DNA of 64,000 nt, from NCBI GenBank assembly GCA_965199845.1, contig CBDATZ010000016.1:50782-114781 (forward strand), written 5' to 3'. Made by a program: the position numbers and the translations under genes. Origin of the DNA: Ilyomonas sp965199845. GTDB lineage: Bacteria > Bacteroidota > Bacteroidia > Chitinophagales > Chitinophagaceae. This document shows, piece by piece, positions 16,813 through 25,797 of the stretch; position 1 is the first letter of the stretch, and each line of letters starts with the position of its first letter. Under the pieces are notes generated by a model. The model was not told where the DNA came from, did no database searches, and saw nothing but the letters and a program-made list of their open reading frames with translations.

Positions 16813-18048
16813 CTAATTACTTTCCTTTTCCAATTGTATAATGTATTCTTTTGGTGAGCACGATATGCTTTTTTTGAAAGCCCGGTTAAAGGTTGACTTA
16901 GAGTTGAAACCACAATCAAAAGCAATCGATAACAGTGTTTGATTTTTATAAATCCCCTTCTGTAACATTCCTACAACGGCTTCTACCCGGTACTTATTGA
17001 TGAAGTCATTAAAGTTCATCTGGTAACCCTGATTGATAACTCTTGAAACAACAGATGGATTGCTATTTACTTTTTTGGAAAGACCTGACAAGGTGAGTTC
17101 AGGATCTTTATATACTTCTTCAATCATCAGAAGACGTTCAAGATCGCTTTTTACATTTATATTTTCTTCCTCTGCACTAAATTCTGCCTTTGTTTCAATC
17201 TCCTCAATACCAGGTAGCTTATTATTATACAGTGCTACATATTGTAAATGATTAGATGTCCGATAAAGTAAATACAGGGGTGCTTCCCTGATTATAGAAC
17301 CTCGGAAAGCAAACATGTTCCTGATATTATTTGCATAGGCCGTAATAGCGATATAATAAAACAGGAAAGAGAAAACGAAGTAGTACCACCACTTTTCTTT
17401 GAAACTCCCCCAGTCAGGATATAGAAGAAGAAAGCTAATACAGAATACCTGCATAAAAAGAAAAGCAATCAGGAATCTGTTCATCCATTTGAAAAGCATC
17501 GAGTCAGCAAAGCTCACAACCTGAAAAATAAATTTCCTGTATAGATTGTAATAGCGAAAGCTCAGGAAGAAGTAAAACAACATGGACAAGAGGCCGGTAA
17601 TCTGATACCAGGTGTCCAAACTCTTGTCCCTGCCATTTGCATAAAAATAATATTCGTGCAGAAAAACCTTGTCCGCTAGAAAGATGAACAGTCGGTAAAT
17701 ATTGTATACAATAGCCGGCAGCAAGTGCCACGTGTCACGTTTTGAAAAAAGAAAAGAAGGGTTTAGCAAACATTGCGTGTAAAAAAAAATGACAGGTCCG
17801 ATCAGCAAGAGTTGTTGAAAAGGAATGTAAAAAAGAATATCCTGATACGGCTGTAAGCTATACCAGCCTGCAAAACCAACCATCCAGGGAACTATGTATA
17901 AACTGCATAGAAAAACAAACAAGCTTAACCAGAAGTTAGATGTATCGTTTTGAAGCCACCCCTTTTTTAATAATAAAAATGAAAAAACAACGCCTTGCGA
18001 AAAGAAAATTAAAAGCACAGAGCTATAAAAGCTAAAATGAAAATGCAC
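16813..18048 (-). CDS. Membrane-anchored AraC-family regulator
   Basis: A 411-residue protein. The first about 240 residues form seven or eight hydrophobic helices (for example VLLIFFSQGVVFSFLLL and LLLIGPVIFFYTQCLL). A cytoplasmic linker leads to a C-terminal AraC domain with two HTHs: LTLSGLSKKVNSNPSVVSRVINQ and TLLSIAFDCGFNSKSTFNRAFKK, ending SPKEYI. This is the membrane-sensor AraC type common in Bacteroidota. It sits between two serine hydrolase genes on the same strand and is their plausible local regulator. No ligand can be named. Confidence 0.85.
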   Translation of the reverse strand: MHFHFSFYSSVLLIFFSQGVVFSFLLLKKGWLQNDTSNFWLSLFVFLCSLYIVPWMVGFAGWYSLQPYQDILFYIPFQQLLLIGPVIFFYTQCLLNPSFLFSKRDTWHLLPAIVYNIYRLFIFLADKVFLHEYYFYANGRDKSLDTWYQITGLLSMLFYFFLSFRYYNLYRKFIFQVVSFADSMLFKWMNRFLIAFLFMQVFCISFLLLYPDWGSFKEKWWYYFVFSFLFYYIAITAYANNIRNMFAFRGSIIREAPLYLLYRTSNHLQYVALYNNKLPGIEEIETKAEFSAEEENINVKSDLERLLMIEEVYKDPELTLSGLSKKVNSNPSVVSRVINQGYQMNFNDFINKYRVEAVVGMLQKGIYKNQTLLSIAFDCGFNSKSTFNRAFKKSISCSPKEYIIQLEKESN

Positions 18049-18421
18049 GTATTTAATTTGAAATCTGTCTTCAAATATATTCTTTAAAGAGGAAATGTAA
18101 TATCAACTGAAGCTAAAGAAGCTGAGCTTAAGTGTTCCGCTTCGCAAAGGTACACAGCACTGTAATGCGCAAGAGTTTAGTGTGTACGGCTGTTTCGCTG
18201 TTCAAGAAAACAGAGGAAAATATAATTGCTGTTAAGGCTTTGTGTGTGAGAGCATGAATATTTGTGGAGTGTGTTGTGTTAGCAAAATCGTTTGATATCC
18301 TTAGGGCTTCATACGTTGGCTTGCAGGGAAAGACTTTTACAGATTCATAGACACACAATACTACTAATGCCTTTCAAAACTTAAATAATTAATAAATCCT
18401 CTTATCTCCAGACTGTATCGG
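18049..18421. other. Intergenic region without a recognised gene
   Basis: About 370 bp between the AraC-type gene and the serine hydrolase. A short frame at 18128-18358 on the minus strand has no family features and is not called. It probably contains the regulator's promoter. No repeat or terminator recognised. Confidence 0.4.
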
Positions 18422-19768
18422 TTACAGTATTCCTTTAGAAACTTTTTCAGCCGATTTATAATCATTTATTGATTGATAAGCTTCGGCAAGCCGTTTCCAT
18501 AATTCCGGATTCGATGTGTGATTCACTAAATGCTTATTCAATAGTTGAATAATAAGTTCATATTTCTTTCTGTTTTCTAACTCGAAACATAGTCGGTTTA
18601 ATGTTGCGCCTCTAACCAACAAATTAGAGTCTCTTTGCATAATTTCTTTATATGTGTTCATAGCCGTTCCGGTATCTTTCAAGAGAAAAGATTTGAACAT
18701 GGTTAGTCTGGCTTGCCAGGCCGGATCATTCCATTTGCCATATCCATTCCAGGAAACTGATTCATAATTTCTGTTACCAAAAAACATTTTCAAGACATCT
18801 TCTGTAATCTGTAAACCGTTCTCGGTGTTGGTAAAATACACGAGATATCTTTTTTCTTTCGGATAAATAATAAAGAAGGAACGGGCGCTGCCATTGTCAC
18901 CCCAGTGCCATAAGGCAGTTTCTGAACTGTCTTTGTCTAACGCAACTCCCAAACCCCAACCAATCATTGGGTTAGGATTATAAGTCCTGTTTTGAAACCA
19001 TTCAGTAATCATCTGATTGTAGGTTGAATTTTTTAAGCCAGTTCCCTGCATAAGTACTTTGAGAAATTTCTGATAATCTGCTGCTGTTGTAATTAGGCTA
19101 TAGGCTGCATTTGCTTCATCAGTGGGCTGAAAGGTATTACGCGGTTCTCCTATCTGGTTATAATAAAGGGCAGTATGCAATTCATAATTAGCGGGTTTTA
19201 AAAAGCTGCTTTCATGCATCTTCAAGGGAATAAACACTTCTTCTCTTGCGATTTGCTCATAAGTCTTCCCTGTTAAATGTTCGAGTGCTTTTTGTAAAAA
19301 TTTGTAACCTTCTGCTGAATAATACCAATCTGTTCCTGGCTTGAATTCTAATTTAATCTCATTACTATGATATGGCGGTATACCGGAAGTATGGCATAGT
19401 ATCATTCTGGGTGTAATCAGGTTAGCATTCTCCGTATTTTGCAAAGGTGGATACCGGTAATAGGAAAGCAAGGGAGAATCCAGGTTGATGATACCCTTGT
19501 CAAACAAGCGAAGAGTGATATAACCCAGAATTGGTTTACTTAGTGATGCTGCCTGGAAAAGCGTGTGATTAGTAACCTTAGTGTGTGAAGTGATATTTGA
19601 TAAACCTACTGAATAATTTTCTGAAGTATTGCCATCATAACATGATAATTGTAAGCCTGGGACATTTGCTGAATCAATTAGCGCTTTCAATTTTGAGTTT
19701 TGAGCGCAAATGGGAATGGTCAGAAGTAAAAAAATAATTGCTAAACTAATTGATAAAAAAACTTTCAT
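18422..19768 (-). CDS. Exported beta-lactamase-family serine hydrolase
   Basis: A PBP-like serine hydrolase of about 448 residues. The start at 19768 is preferred because MKVFLSISLAIIFLLLTIPICAQ then forms a clean signal peptide; an upstream in-frame Met at 19816 would add 16 residues. SxxK is in AASLSKP, a Tyr motif in YSAEGYKFLQ, and WHWGDNG supplies the third box. The C-terminal 60-70 residues resemble TPR helices (NPELWKRLAEAYQSINDYKSAEK), as in the related gene at 14909. Substrates of this family include peptidoglycan peptides and esters and cannot be told apart here. A perfect 13-bp inverted repeat lies about 100 bp upstream. Confidence 0.85.
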   Translation of the reverse strand: MKVFLSISLAIIFLLLTIPICAQNSKLKALIDSANVPGLQLSCYDGNTSENYSVGLSNITSHTKVTNHTLFQAASLSKPILGYITLRLFDKGIINLDSPLLSYYRYPPLQNTENANLITPRMILCHTSGIPPYHSNEIKLEFKPGTDWYYSAEGYKFLQKALEHLTGKTYEQIAREEVFIPLKMHESSFLKPANYELHTALYYNQIGEPRNTFQPTDEANAAYSLITTAADYQKFLKVLMQGTGLKNSTYNQMITEWFQNRTYNPNPMIGWGLGVALDKDSSETALWHWGDNGSARSFFIIYPKEKRYLVYFTNTENGLQITEDVLKMFFGNRNYESVSWNGYGKWNDPAWQARLTMFKSFLLKDTGTAMNTYKEIMQRDSNLLVRGATLNRLCFELENRKKYELIIQLLNKHLVNHTSNPELWKRLAEAYQSINDYKSAEKVSKGIL

Positions 19769-19864
19769 TCGATTGCAGATGTAATTCAATGAGAACAGTA
19801 TGTTTAAAGAACGCATAAATACTTTGAATTTGCAAGATGCAAAGATTCTGTGTCAACATCACTT

Positions 19865-19894
19865 TTAGGTATCAAATCATAATTTGATACCTAA
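19865..19894. promoter_or_regulatory. 13-bp perfect inverted repeat upstream of serine hydrolase
   Basis: TTAGGTATCAAAT (19865-19877) is followed after 4 nt by its exact reverse complement (19882-19894). It lies about 100 bp upstream of the start at 19768. There is no T tract, so an operator is more likely than a terminator. The AraC-type protein at 16813 is a candidate binder, by position only. Confidence 0.4.
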
Positions 19895-19921
19895 TAAATT
19901 TAGAATTCATTATTAAGCATA

Positions 19922-19949
19922 GGGTGGAAATTTCGGTAGGCTTGATCGC
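19922..19949 (+). repeat. Partial copy of the MITE end
   Basis: GGTGGAAATTTCGGTAGG and the following CTTGATCGC match the end of the MITE-like elements at 22062, 25668 and 51455. The other end was not found here, so this is a fragment. Confidence 0.5.
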
Positions 19950-20140
19950 AGACCATAATCTGAGAATTAGATACTAGTTAATATTTTGTAAGAGGCCGGA
20001 AATGTGCTGAATCCTAACTTCCGCGCTGTACTATTATTGTAAGAACCAGTTTGTGCAAATCAAAATATTTAATGAGGGCAATATAGTTGGGGGACTACGC
20101 CGAGCAAGTGAGTAAACAAGGAAGCGAGCGAACGCTTGTG

Positions 20141-21406
20141 CTATCTTAGCTCTACATGTTTTCTTCCATGTTCCACCTTATACAAACGGGCACCAAACAG
20201 GCATACCACCGTATAGCAGATGATGGGCAGGTAATAGGCTTGTGCCACATTGTGATTGGCAATCTTACCCATGATATAAGGCATGAATGCACCACCGACC
20301 ACACCCATCGTTATATACGAAGACGCCAATTGCGAATGTCTCCCCAGGTTCTTTAACCCGAGGCTGAAAATGGTAGGGAACATAATACTGAAAAAGAAGT
20401 TGATAAACAGCAGCGCAGTGAACGACACCCAGCCCCAGCCCTGTGCCACAATCAGGCACATTGCGATGTTAGCTCCCGCATACATTGCCAGCAGCTTATT
20501 GGGCGCTACAAACTTCATTAACCAGGTACCTGTAAACCGTCCAATCATCATCATGCCCATACTTAGACTGAAATAATTAGCAGCGGTGGCATCGGAAAAC
20601 TTCATGACCTCATGCCCGTAGTTGATAAAGAATGCCCAAGTGCCGCCCTGCGCCGCTACATTAAACAGTTGGGCTACCACTGCCCATACAAAATGCTGGT
20701 GCTGGAAAAGTGTCTTGGAAGGCTCCGTATCTACGTTGAGAGCAGCTTCTGTATTCTCCGGCGTGGCATCGTGGGGATTGTTCAGAGGAGGTACCTTTAC
20801 AAACGAAAACGCAATGCCCACCATAGTCACCACGCAGCCGATGAGAACATACAGCGTCTTTACAGAATCGAGGCTGTCTGCAGCAGAGACCACTGCAGAG
20901 CCTGCAGCGGCGGTAAATAAGAAATGCCGCCCAATCTGCGGACCCGAGACCGCACCAATACCATTGAAGGCATGGGCAAGATTGATGCGGCGATCACTCG
21001 TGCGCTGGTCACCGAGCGCAGCTACAAACGGGTGCGCTACGGCTTCGAGCGTGGCAAGGCCACAGGCAAGCATGAAGATGGCAAGCCGGAAAGCAGTGAA
21101 GGAAAATGAATTGGCAGCAGGCACAAAAAGAAAAGCACCAAGGGCATATAGAGCAAGCCCGAAAAGCACGCCTTTTTTATAGCCAAAGCGCTTCATAACA
21201 AGTCCGGCAGGAATACCCATTACGGCATAAGCGCCGAACAGGGACAGCTGCACCAGCCCGGAGTTGGCCTTGGAAACATGCAATACATTCTGGAAGTGCT
21301 TGTTCAGCACATCACCCATGGTAATGGCAACGCCCCACAGCGTAAAGAGGGAAGTAGCAAAAACGAGTGTCAGCACGTATTTCCTTTCGGTAAATCTAGC
21401 CTGCAT
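20141..21406 (-). CDS. FucP-type sugar:proton symporter (MFS)
   Basis: A 421-residue, 12-helix major facilitator. The opening ERKYVLTLVFATSLFTLWGVAITM, GAYAVMGIPAGLVMKRFGYKKG (conserved loop 2-3 motif) and ATLEAVAHPFVAALGD / RRINLAHAFNGIGAVSGPQIG segments are typical of the L-fucose permease subfamily. It imports a sugar across the inner membrane. The exact sugar cannot be read from sequence. It stands alone, without neighbouring catabolic genes. The codon use looks more GC-rich than that of its neighbours. Confidence 0.85.
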   Translation of the reverse strand: MQARFTERKYVLTLVFATSLFTLWGVAITMGDVLNKHFQNVLHVSKANSGLVQLSLFGAYAVMGIPAGLVMKRFGYKKGVLFGLALYALGAFLFVPAANSFSFTAFRLAIFMLACGLATLEAVAHPFVAALGDQRTSDRRINLAHAFNGIGAVSGPQIGRHFLFTAAAGSAVVSAADSLDSVKTLYVLIGCVVTMVGIAFSFVKVPPLNNPHDATPENTEAALNVDTEPSKTLFQHQHFVWAVVAQLFNVAAQGGTWAFFINYGHEVMKFSDATAANYFSLSMGMMMIGRFTGTWLMKFVAPNKLLAMYAGANIAMCLIVAQGWGWVSFTALLFINFFFSIMFPTIFSLGLKNLGRHSQLASSYITMGVVGGAFMPYIMGKIANHNVAQAYYLPIICYTVVCLFGARLYKVEHGRKHVELR

Positions 21407-21603
21407 AAAATCCTGTCTGTCGTTGTATAAGAAGTGTAATATAAGGGTATTTGCAACGGGATGATGTTATTTTACTAAAATAGCAAAAGTCCGAACCTTG
21501 CGAAGTGTTACCCAGAAAGAATGCTAAAATCGTAGCTGAAAGCTTCTTCAGAAGTACGGCTTATGCACATTCAACACGTGTGATTTCGCTTAATTGGACT
21601 AAT

Positions 21604-21706
21604 AATTTCGTTCAGAATTGGCAAGCAAAATAATTGATTGTAAACGTTTATATTGATCAACATCCTTCGGAATATGTGGTCAAGAGTTACGAAATCATCC
21701 ACATAT
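21604..21706 (+). repeat. Dispersed ~100-bp repeat, copy 2
   Basis: Partner of 14716-14816, with conserved blocks GTTTATATTGATC and TCAAGAGTTACGAAATC. It ends immediately before the stop of the minus-strand gene at 21712. Confidence 0.5.
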
Positions 21707-21711
21707 ATAAC

Positions 21712-22086
21712 TCAATTAAAAAGTTTTCCAATGATAAAACCGACTGCGATAGCTACAATTAGAATAATCCAATAGAACTCATTCCTATTGTTTGATTGTC
21801 TGGCAAGTTTTACTTTCTCTTCTGTTAGCTTTTCCAGTTCCTTCAATTGATTTTGATATAACAACGAAGCGATATTGTGCTGTTCTTTGAGATTGTTGAT
21901 CTGGTGATTATAATTTGCCGCCAGTTGTTTTGTAATATCCTCCACCATTTTTGCCTTTGAACTCTGCATCTCGGCTACTGTGTCATTATATAAACTGTTC
22001 AGATATTGTCCAAGAGCCGTTGGTGTAATAAACGCTTTATCGGCTACTTGTTGAAGAAGTGTAGAGATTTCGGAAGGCTTGATCAT
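21712..22086 (-). CDS. Small tail-anchored coiled-coil membrane protein
   Basis: A 124-residue protein of unknown function. Residues about 30-95 form an amphipathic, probably coiled-coil region (QLAANYNHQINNLKEQHNI, KELEKLTEEKVKLARQ), and residues 102-122 a single C-terminal membrane helix (YWIILIVAIAVGFIIGKLF). Its first eight to nine codons (MIKPSEIST) lie inside the end of a MITE-like element (22062-22185). The same peptide start appears where another copy abuts an IS3 gene at 25770. The start may therefore be borrowed from the element and the native N-terminus lost. Confidence 0.55.
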   Translation of the reverse strand: MIKPSEISTLLQQVADKAFITPTALGQYLNSLYNDTVAEMQSSKAKMVEDITKQLAANYNHQINNLKEQHNIASLLYQNQLKELEKLTEEKVKLARQSNNRNEFYWIILIVAIAVGFIIGKLFN

Positions 22087-22185
22087 CTTATTCCACTAGT
22101 CGTTGAGCAGTAAAATGATTGATTGGCAGAGGTTATTTTGTCAAGCGGTAGCGGAATTGGGAAATCTCTCTGTAAGGAATCTCTA
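22062..22185 (-). mobile_element. MITE-like element, copy A (124 bp)
   Basis: Ends are imperfect inverted repeats, TAGAGATTTCGG on the left and TAGAGATTCC read inward from the right. Internal blocks GGCTTGATCA, GAGCAGTAAAATGATTGATT, TTGTCAAGCGGTAGCGGAATT match copies at 25668 and 51455. It has no coding capacity of its own. Confidence 0.65.
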
Positions 22186-22206
22186 ACCTAATGTAAAAAC
22201 CAACTC

Positions 22207-22392
22207 TTAAATATACAAACCTAACCTCGTAACTGTAGTGGTGCCGGCTGCAATCAAAAGTGTGCGAGCTATTCTCTTTTGATTCCTGCTCTGATTAATG
22301 AAATATTTACTCGTTTTATAGGTTGATAATTTTTGTGAGTATGAGCATACAGTAACAGAGGAAAGTATTATATTTAGAAGTAAGTATTTCAT
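22207..22392 (-). pseudogene. Truncated paralogue of the neighbouring small exported protein
   Basis: A 61-residue frame with a signal peptide (MKYLLLNIILSSVTVCSYSQ) and then YFINQSRNQKRIARTLLIAAG. This parallels YLKKSRHQKTAAWIMLGGG in the 141-residue protein 48 bp upstream on the same strand, but stops soon after. The two probably arose by duplication and this copy is C-terminally truncated. A real short protein cannot be excluded. Confidence 0.5.
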
Positions 22393-22439
22393 ATTAGGTA
22401 AGTTGTTTTATAGAAGGATAAAGCATCATTTGCGTTTCA

Positions 22440-22865
22440 TCATTTAAAAGAAATCGTAAGCTTTACAGAAGGCTGTCGCTTTACCAGAAACGCGCTGTTT
22501 TGAAATGGCAGGGGTACTTTTTGCATATCAAAAGTAAGATTTGCTGCTTTGTGCTTATTGTGGCTGGCGCTGATAAACAATGGGATGCTACCCAGCATGG
22601 AAAGAGAACCAACAGTAGCTAATACCGATCCTGCTCCTGTGTTTGGATCGCGATCTCCAAGAGCATAATTGACGCCTTCTGCTACGCCAGCACCAAAGCC
22701 TGCAACAGCAAGTAAGGCGCCACCACCGAGCATAATCCACGCTGCTGTTTTTTGATGCCTGCTTTTTTTCAGATAATCTTCTTTTGTTTTGATGTCCGGC
22801 GTAGTTTGCGCAAATGATGTCATTGCGGCTGTAAACATAGCGAAGAGAAGAATGGCTTTTTTCAT
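22440..22865 (-). CDS. Small exported protein with glycine-rich membrane segment
   Basis: A 141-residue protein with a signal peptide (MKKAILLFAMFTAAMTSFAQ). A charged YLKKSRHQKTAA stretch and a Gly/Ala-rich hydrophobic segment (WIMLGGGALLAVAGFGAGVAEG) follow, then a second hydrophobic segment (VLATVGSLSMLGSIPLFISAS). The C-terminus ends in SVKLTISFK, a beta-strand-like end typical of Bacteroidota envelope proteins. Function unknown; similar short conserved proteins occur in this phylum. A truncated paralogue follows. Confidence 0.65.
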   Translation of the reverse strand: MKKAILLFAMFTAAMTSFAQTTPDIKTKEDYLKKSRHQKTAAWIMLGGGALLAVAGFGAGVAEGVNYALGDRDPNTGAGSVLATVGSLSMLGSIPLFISASHNKHKAANLTFDMQKVPLPFQNSAFLVKRQPSVKLTISFK

Positions 22866-23171
22866 TTGATGTTTGTTGAAATTGTTTTGGTGAAGAGTGT
22901 TATAATAAGCTTAATGAATTTAAATTGAGTAATGCAGATATTTTCAGACATGTAGTCCGTTATTCTACCGAGGTATGACTGTTAAAGATACAAAGGTTTT
23001 ATTTATTTAATGTTGAATTACCTCTGTAAATTTTAGTGTCAATGATATTAGGTTATATGAATCGTTCACAATGGTCATCACGAATGTAATGTAATCAATG
23101 AAGAAGCAAAGCAACCAGCCGCCAACTCTTAAATATTCAAATTCAATTTATGCAAAGCAGAAACCTTAAGA

Positions 23172-23603
23172 TTATTGTTTGAGAATCCAAATTCCTTGTA
23201 GTGGCGTAATATTATTTTGAACAAACTGTTTAAACCTTTCTAAGCATTCTACCGCTTCTTCGTAGTTGTTCTTCATTAATTCTTGAAATGTTTCTTTGTC
23301 AGCGAAACCAGTATAACGAGATATCCGAGAATATCTATATAAAATCATATAATCATCACGTATGTCATCTTGCAAGGGCATTGCTGCTTTTGGTTTTGCT
23401 TTATTGATGTTTTTATTGATTTCAGTATGAGATGATCCTATTTCTATGTTTCTATACTTTGCAAGTGCTTTCAGGTAATGTATAGCTATATAGAACAAAC
23501 ACGTTGTTTTCCAATCAAAAAAATCGTTTGCATCCCCATTACAGATTAGTAAATGGAAAGCTTCGTTATGTGTGGCTTGATTGAGGAAATCCTCGGCGAG
23601 CAT
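23172..23603 (-). CDS. HEPN-like domain protein, second gene of an overlapping pair
   Basis: A 143-residue all-alpha protein. The segment TTCLFYIAIHYLKALAKYRN followed by SSHTEINKNI matches the FYxxxHxxKAL...SHxE pattern of small HEPN-domain proteins. Those often pair with nucleotidyltransferase-like or antitoxin partners. The usual RX4-6H RNase motif is not cleanly present (the spacing here is longer), so activity is uncertain. The start overlaps the stop of the 165-residue gene upstream as TAATG, showing translational coupling. A two-gene stress or defence unit is possible. Confidence 0.6.
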   Translation of the reverse strand: MLAEDFLNQATHNEAFHLLICNGDANDFFDWKTTCLFYIAIHYLKALAKYRNIEIGSSHTEINKNINKAKPKAAMPLQDDIRDDYMILYRYSRISRYTGFADKETFQELMKNNYEEAVECLERFKQFVQNNITPLQGIWILKQ

Positions 23604-24100
23604 TATACTATCTCTAATTTTATAATTTTGGATTCAAGATGTTTTGGCACGAACTGGAACAAAATTGTTATATGTTCAGCAATCATAAGGTCGTCGAAAG
23701 CATTTAAAACTCTCGACATTAGTTGTCTATTCTCTTTATTATCCTCTTTCAAAATAACGCCATATAGCAAAGAGTCGCTTTCATTATTTAAGATAAATAC
23801 GGATTCGATAATATCAGAAAAGGAAGTAAACGCACGTTTTACAAGCAGTTTTGCAAAACTTTTTATTGCCTGGTCTGCATTTTTCTTATTATCTACAAGT
23901 AATTTTTGAGGATCACGCAATATCTGATCAAAGTGCTCAGCGAGTTGAGTTTTAGCACCGACACCAAGTAAATTTCTTGATTCTGCAATAGCTTCAGAAA
24001 ATTGTGTTACATCTTTTTGCAATCCAGTTAATAAATTACCTAAACGTTTATCATCGCTTGGAATTGATTGTTCTGGATATATAATACTAATGTTTGACAT
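23603..24100 (-). CDS. Hypothetical partner of the HEPN-like protein
   Basis: A 165-residue soluble protein with no signal or membrane segment. It looks alpha/beta, with a helical N-terminal half (LGNLLTGLQKDVTQFSEAIAESRNLL) and a C-terminal part with strands (DSLLYGVILKED; ITILFQFVPKHL). I do not recognise the family. Coupling by a TAATG overlap with the HEPN-like gene suggests the two proteins act together, perhaps as a regulator or antitoxin with its effector. Confidence 0.6.
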   Translation of the reverse strand: MSNISIIYPEQSIPSDDKRLGNLLTGLQKDVTQFSEAIAESRNLLGVGAKTQLAEHFDQILRDPQKLLVDNKKNADQAIKSFAKLLVKRAFTSFSDIIESVFILNNESDSLLYGVILKEDNKENRQLMSRVLNAFDDLMIAEHITILFQFVPKHLESKIIKLEIV

Positions 24101-24319
24101 TTAAAGCAAGATAATCTCTAATTGATGCAAAGTTTCAAAAATATTTGTTATCAATAGAGATTTTGTTGAATTATTCCTAAAATGGTTTTTTATAAAATTA
24201 ATATAGCACAAAGGGAATCGTTATTTGATTCCCTCTCTTTTTAAACTTAACTCTTTACTGATTTACAATCAAATATAAAGTGGTTCAAGATTTATGAATA
24301 TGGTAGACACAGATTTATT

Positions 24320-24904
24320 TCAAACCGTTTTGGATCTGTAAACATAACATCCGATTTTAGTAGGATGATCCTGAACCAGATTATTCGCCGGCTCTTTTCT
24401 AAGCAAATTAATTATCATGAAGTCACCGCCTGCAGCCATAGTAAAAAATAGTCCGAATATTAATAAACCCAAATTACCAATAAACAAAGCTACAACCGAA
24501 GGAAGAATTCCTAGCACAATTGCGGGCATTAGTGCGCCAGTGATGTAATACTTTACAAGTAAAGGCTCCTTACAGTGACAATAAGGTGTAGCATATTTCC
24601 ACATTACACCAAATTTCATTGATCGCAAGCCTTTTACCGCATAAAGAGAACAAGTTAAGCCGTGTATTAGTTCATGCATAACAATTCCAACAATAACTGC
24701 AAGAATTATTATCAATATGCTGTAAAGACCATGGCCAACCAATAATTGTTTAATTGTTTCCTTAGTTAGTGATGATTTCCAAAGAATAAAATACGGCACA
24801 ACAAAAACAATAACAGAGGGCAGGAAGTAAAGCAAGGAAAGATACTGAGCCCTGACCGGATCAATGGTTAACTCTTCTTCACTATAGTTTTTAGTGTCAA
24901 TCAT
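24320..24904 (-). CDS. DUF3267-family membrane zincin-like protein
   Basis: A 194-residue membrane protein with four or so hydrophobic helices. The HELIH motif in GIVMHELIHGLTC lies in a membrane-proximal helix, and a later GGDFMIINLLR supplies the conserved Asp. This is the layout of the DUF3267 group, which resembles site-2-type metalloproteases. No substrate is known. It is a single gene, minus strand, with an IS3 fragment upstream. Confidence 0.75.
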   Translation of the reverse strand: MIDTKNYSEEELTIDPVRAQYLSLLYFLPSVIVFVVPYFILWKSSLTKETIKQLLVGHGLYSILIIILAVIVGIVMHELIHGLTCSLYAVKGLRSMKFGVMWKYATPYCHCKEPLLVKYYITGALMPAIVLGILPSVVALFIGNLGLLIFGLFFTMAAGGDFMIINLLRKEPANNLVQDHPTKIGCYVYRSKTV

Positions 24905-24984
24905 AATATAATACCTGTCACTATTCAGTCTGAGTTAATCTATACTCAATAGAAGTTCACAAATTTATAAAAAATAAGTCTGCC

Positions 24985-25667
24985 ACTGTAAGTACCCCAT
25001 AAATCAGACAGTGTTTGGCTGATATTTTTTCTTTTCGTCTGCCGTGTTTTTGTACTCGTGAGGTGTCAAGTTATCGAGTGCTTCGTGAGGTCTTCTCAGG
25101 TTATATTCTTCCATTCATTCTGTTGTTAACTGCCTTACCTCATGCAAGTCAAAGAAGAGATAAGCATCCAGTACGGCTTCCCGGTATACCCTGTTAAAAC
25201 GCTCAATAAAACCATTCTGCACCTTGCCCGGCTGCGTGTATTGAATACAAATGTGGTTCTTCTCTGCCCACGTTGTCAGCTCATGCGAGGTAAACTCCGG
25301 TCCGTTATCTACTCGTATCCTTACCGGTTTGCCTCGTTGCGTAATCACCCTGTCAAGCACCCTGGTGACCCGCTTTGAAGAAAGCGACGTATCAATTTCA
25401 ACAGCCAGTGCTTCTCTTGTGCAGTTATCATTGATGTTGAACGTTCTGAACTTTCTTCCGCTTACCATACTGTCACTCATAAAATCCATACTCCACGTTT
25501 GGTTGATGGCTGTTTCCCTTACCAACGGACGCTTGACCCTTGCCGGCAATCTTCGCTTACCTTTTCTTCTTTTGTTCAGCTTCAACAATTTGTATACCCG
25601 GTACACCTTCTTGTGGTTCCAGCCTTTGCCGTCTCTTCTCAGGTAAGCAAATAACTTTCTAAACCCA
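24985..25667 (-). mobile_element. IS3-family fragment (orfB part)
   Basis: Only the orfB half of an IS3 element remains; the other side stops at a MITE-like element at 25668. The left terminus is near 24985-25000 but was not fixed exactly. The fragment faces away from the second IS3 fragment, so the two are not halves of one copy. Confidence 0.7.
25022..25667 (-). pseudogene. IS3-family OrfB transposase, 5'-truncated and with a nonsense codon
   Basis: The frame begins inside the family sequence (YGFRKLFAYLRRDGKGWNHKKVYRVYKLL) and runs through the rve core: TWSMDFMSD (first Asp), IRVDNGPEFTS (second Asp) and GFIERFNRVYREAVLD (Glu). A TGA replaces the Trp expected in TE-x-MEEYN near 25113, after which EEYNLRRPHEALDNLTPHEY completes the protein. 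Lacking the N-terminus and broken by the stop, it is inactive. Confidence 0.85.
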
Positions 25668-25797
25668 TAGTAGAAATTCCGTATTCAAAGGTCGTTTGAT
25701 TCCGCTGCTGCCTGGCAAAACAGTCTCTGTTAATCAATCATTTTACTGCCCAACGATACGCGGCATACGGTGATCAAGCCAACCGAAATTTCCACTA
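25668..25797 (+). mobile_element. MITE-like element, copy B (130 bp incl. TA)
   Basis: GTAGAAATTCCG at the left and GTGGAAATTTCGG read inward from the right form imperfect terminal inverted repeats. TA lies outside both ends, as expected for a TA target duplication. Internal blocks match copies A and C. It joins two IS3 fragments of opposite orientation. Confidence 0.65.

Noticed and set aside
18128..18358. 76-codon minus-strand frame
   Set aside because: No signal, domain or operon context; composition looks non-coding.
21640..21655. TAAACGTTTATA as a LacI operator upstream of the permease
   Set aside because: It lies more than 200 bp upstream inside a dispersed repeat whose other copy lacks the palindrome.
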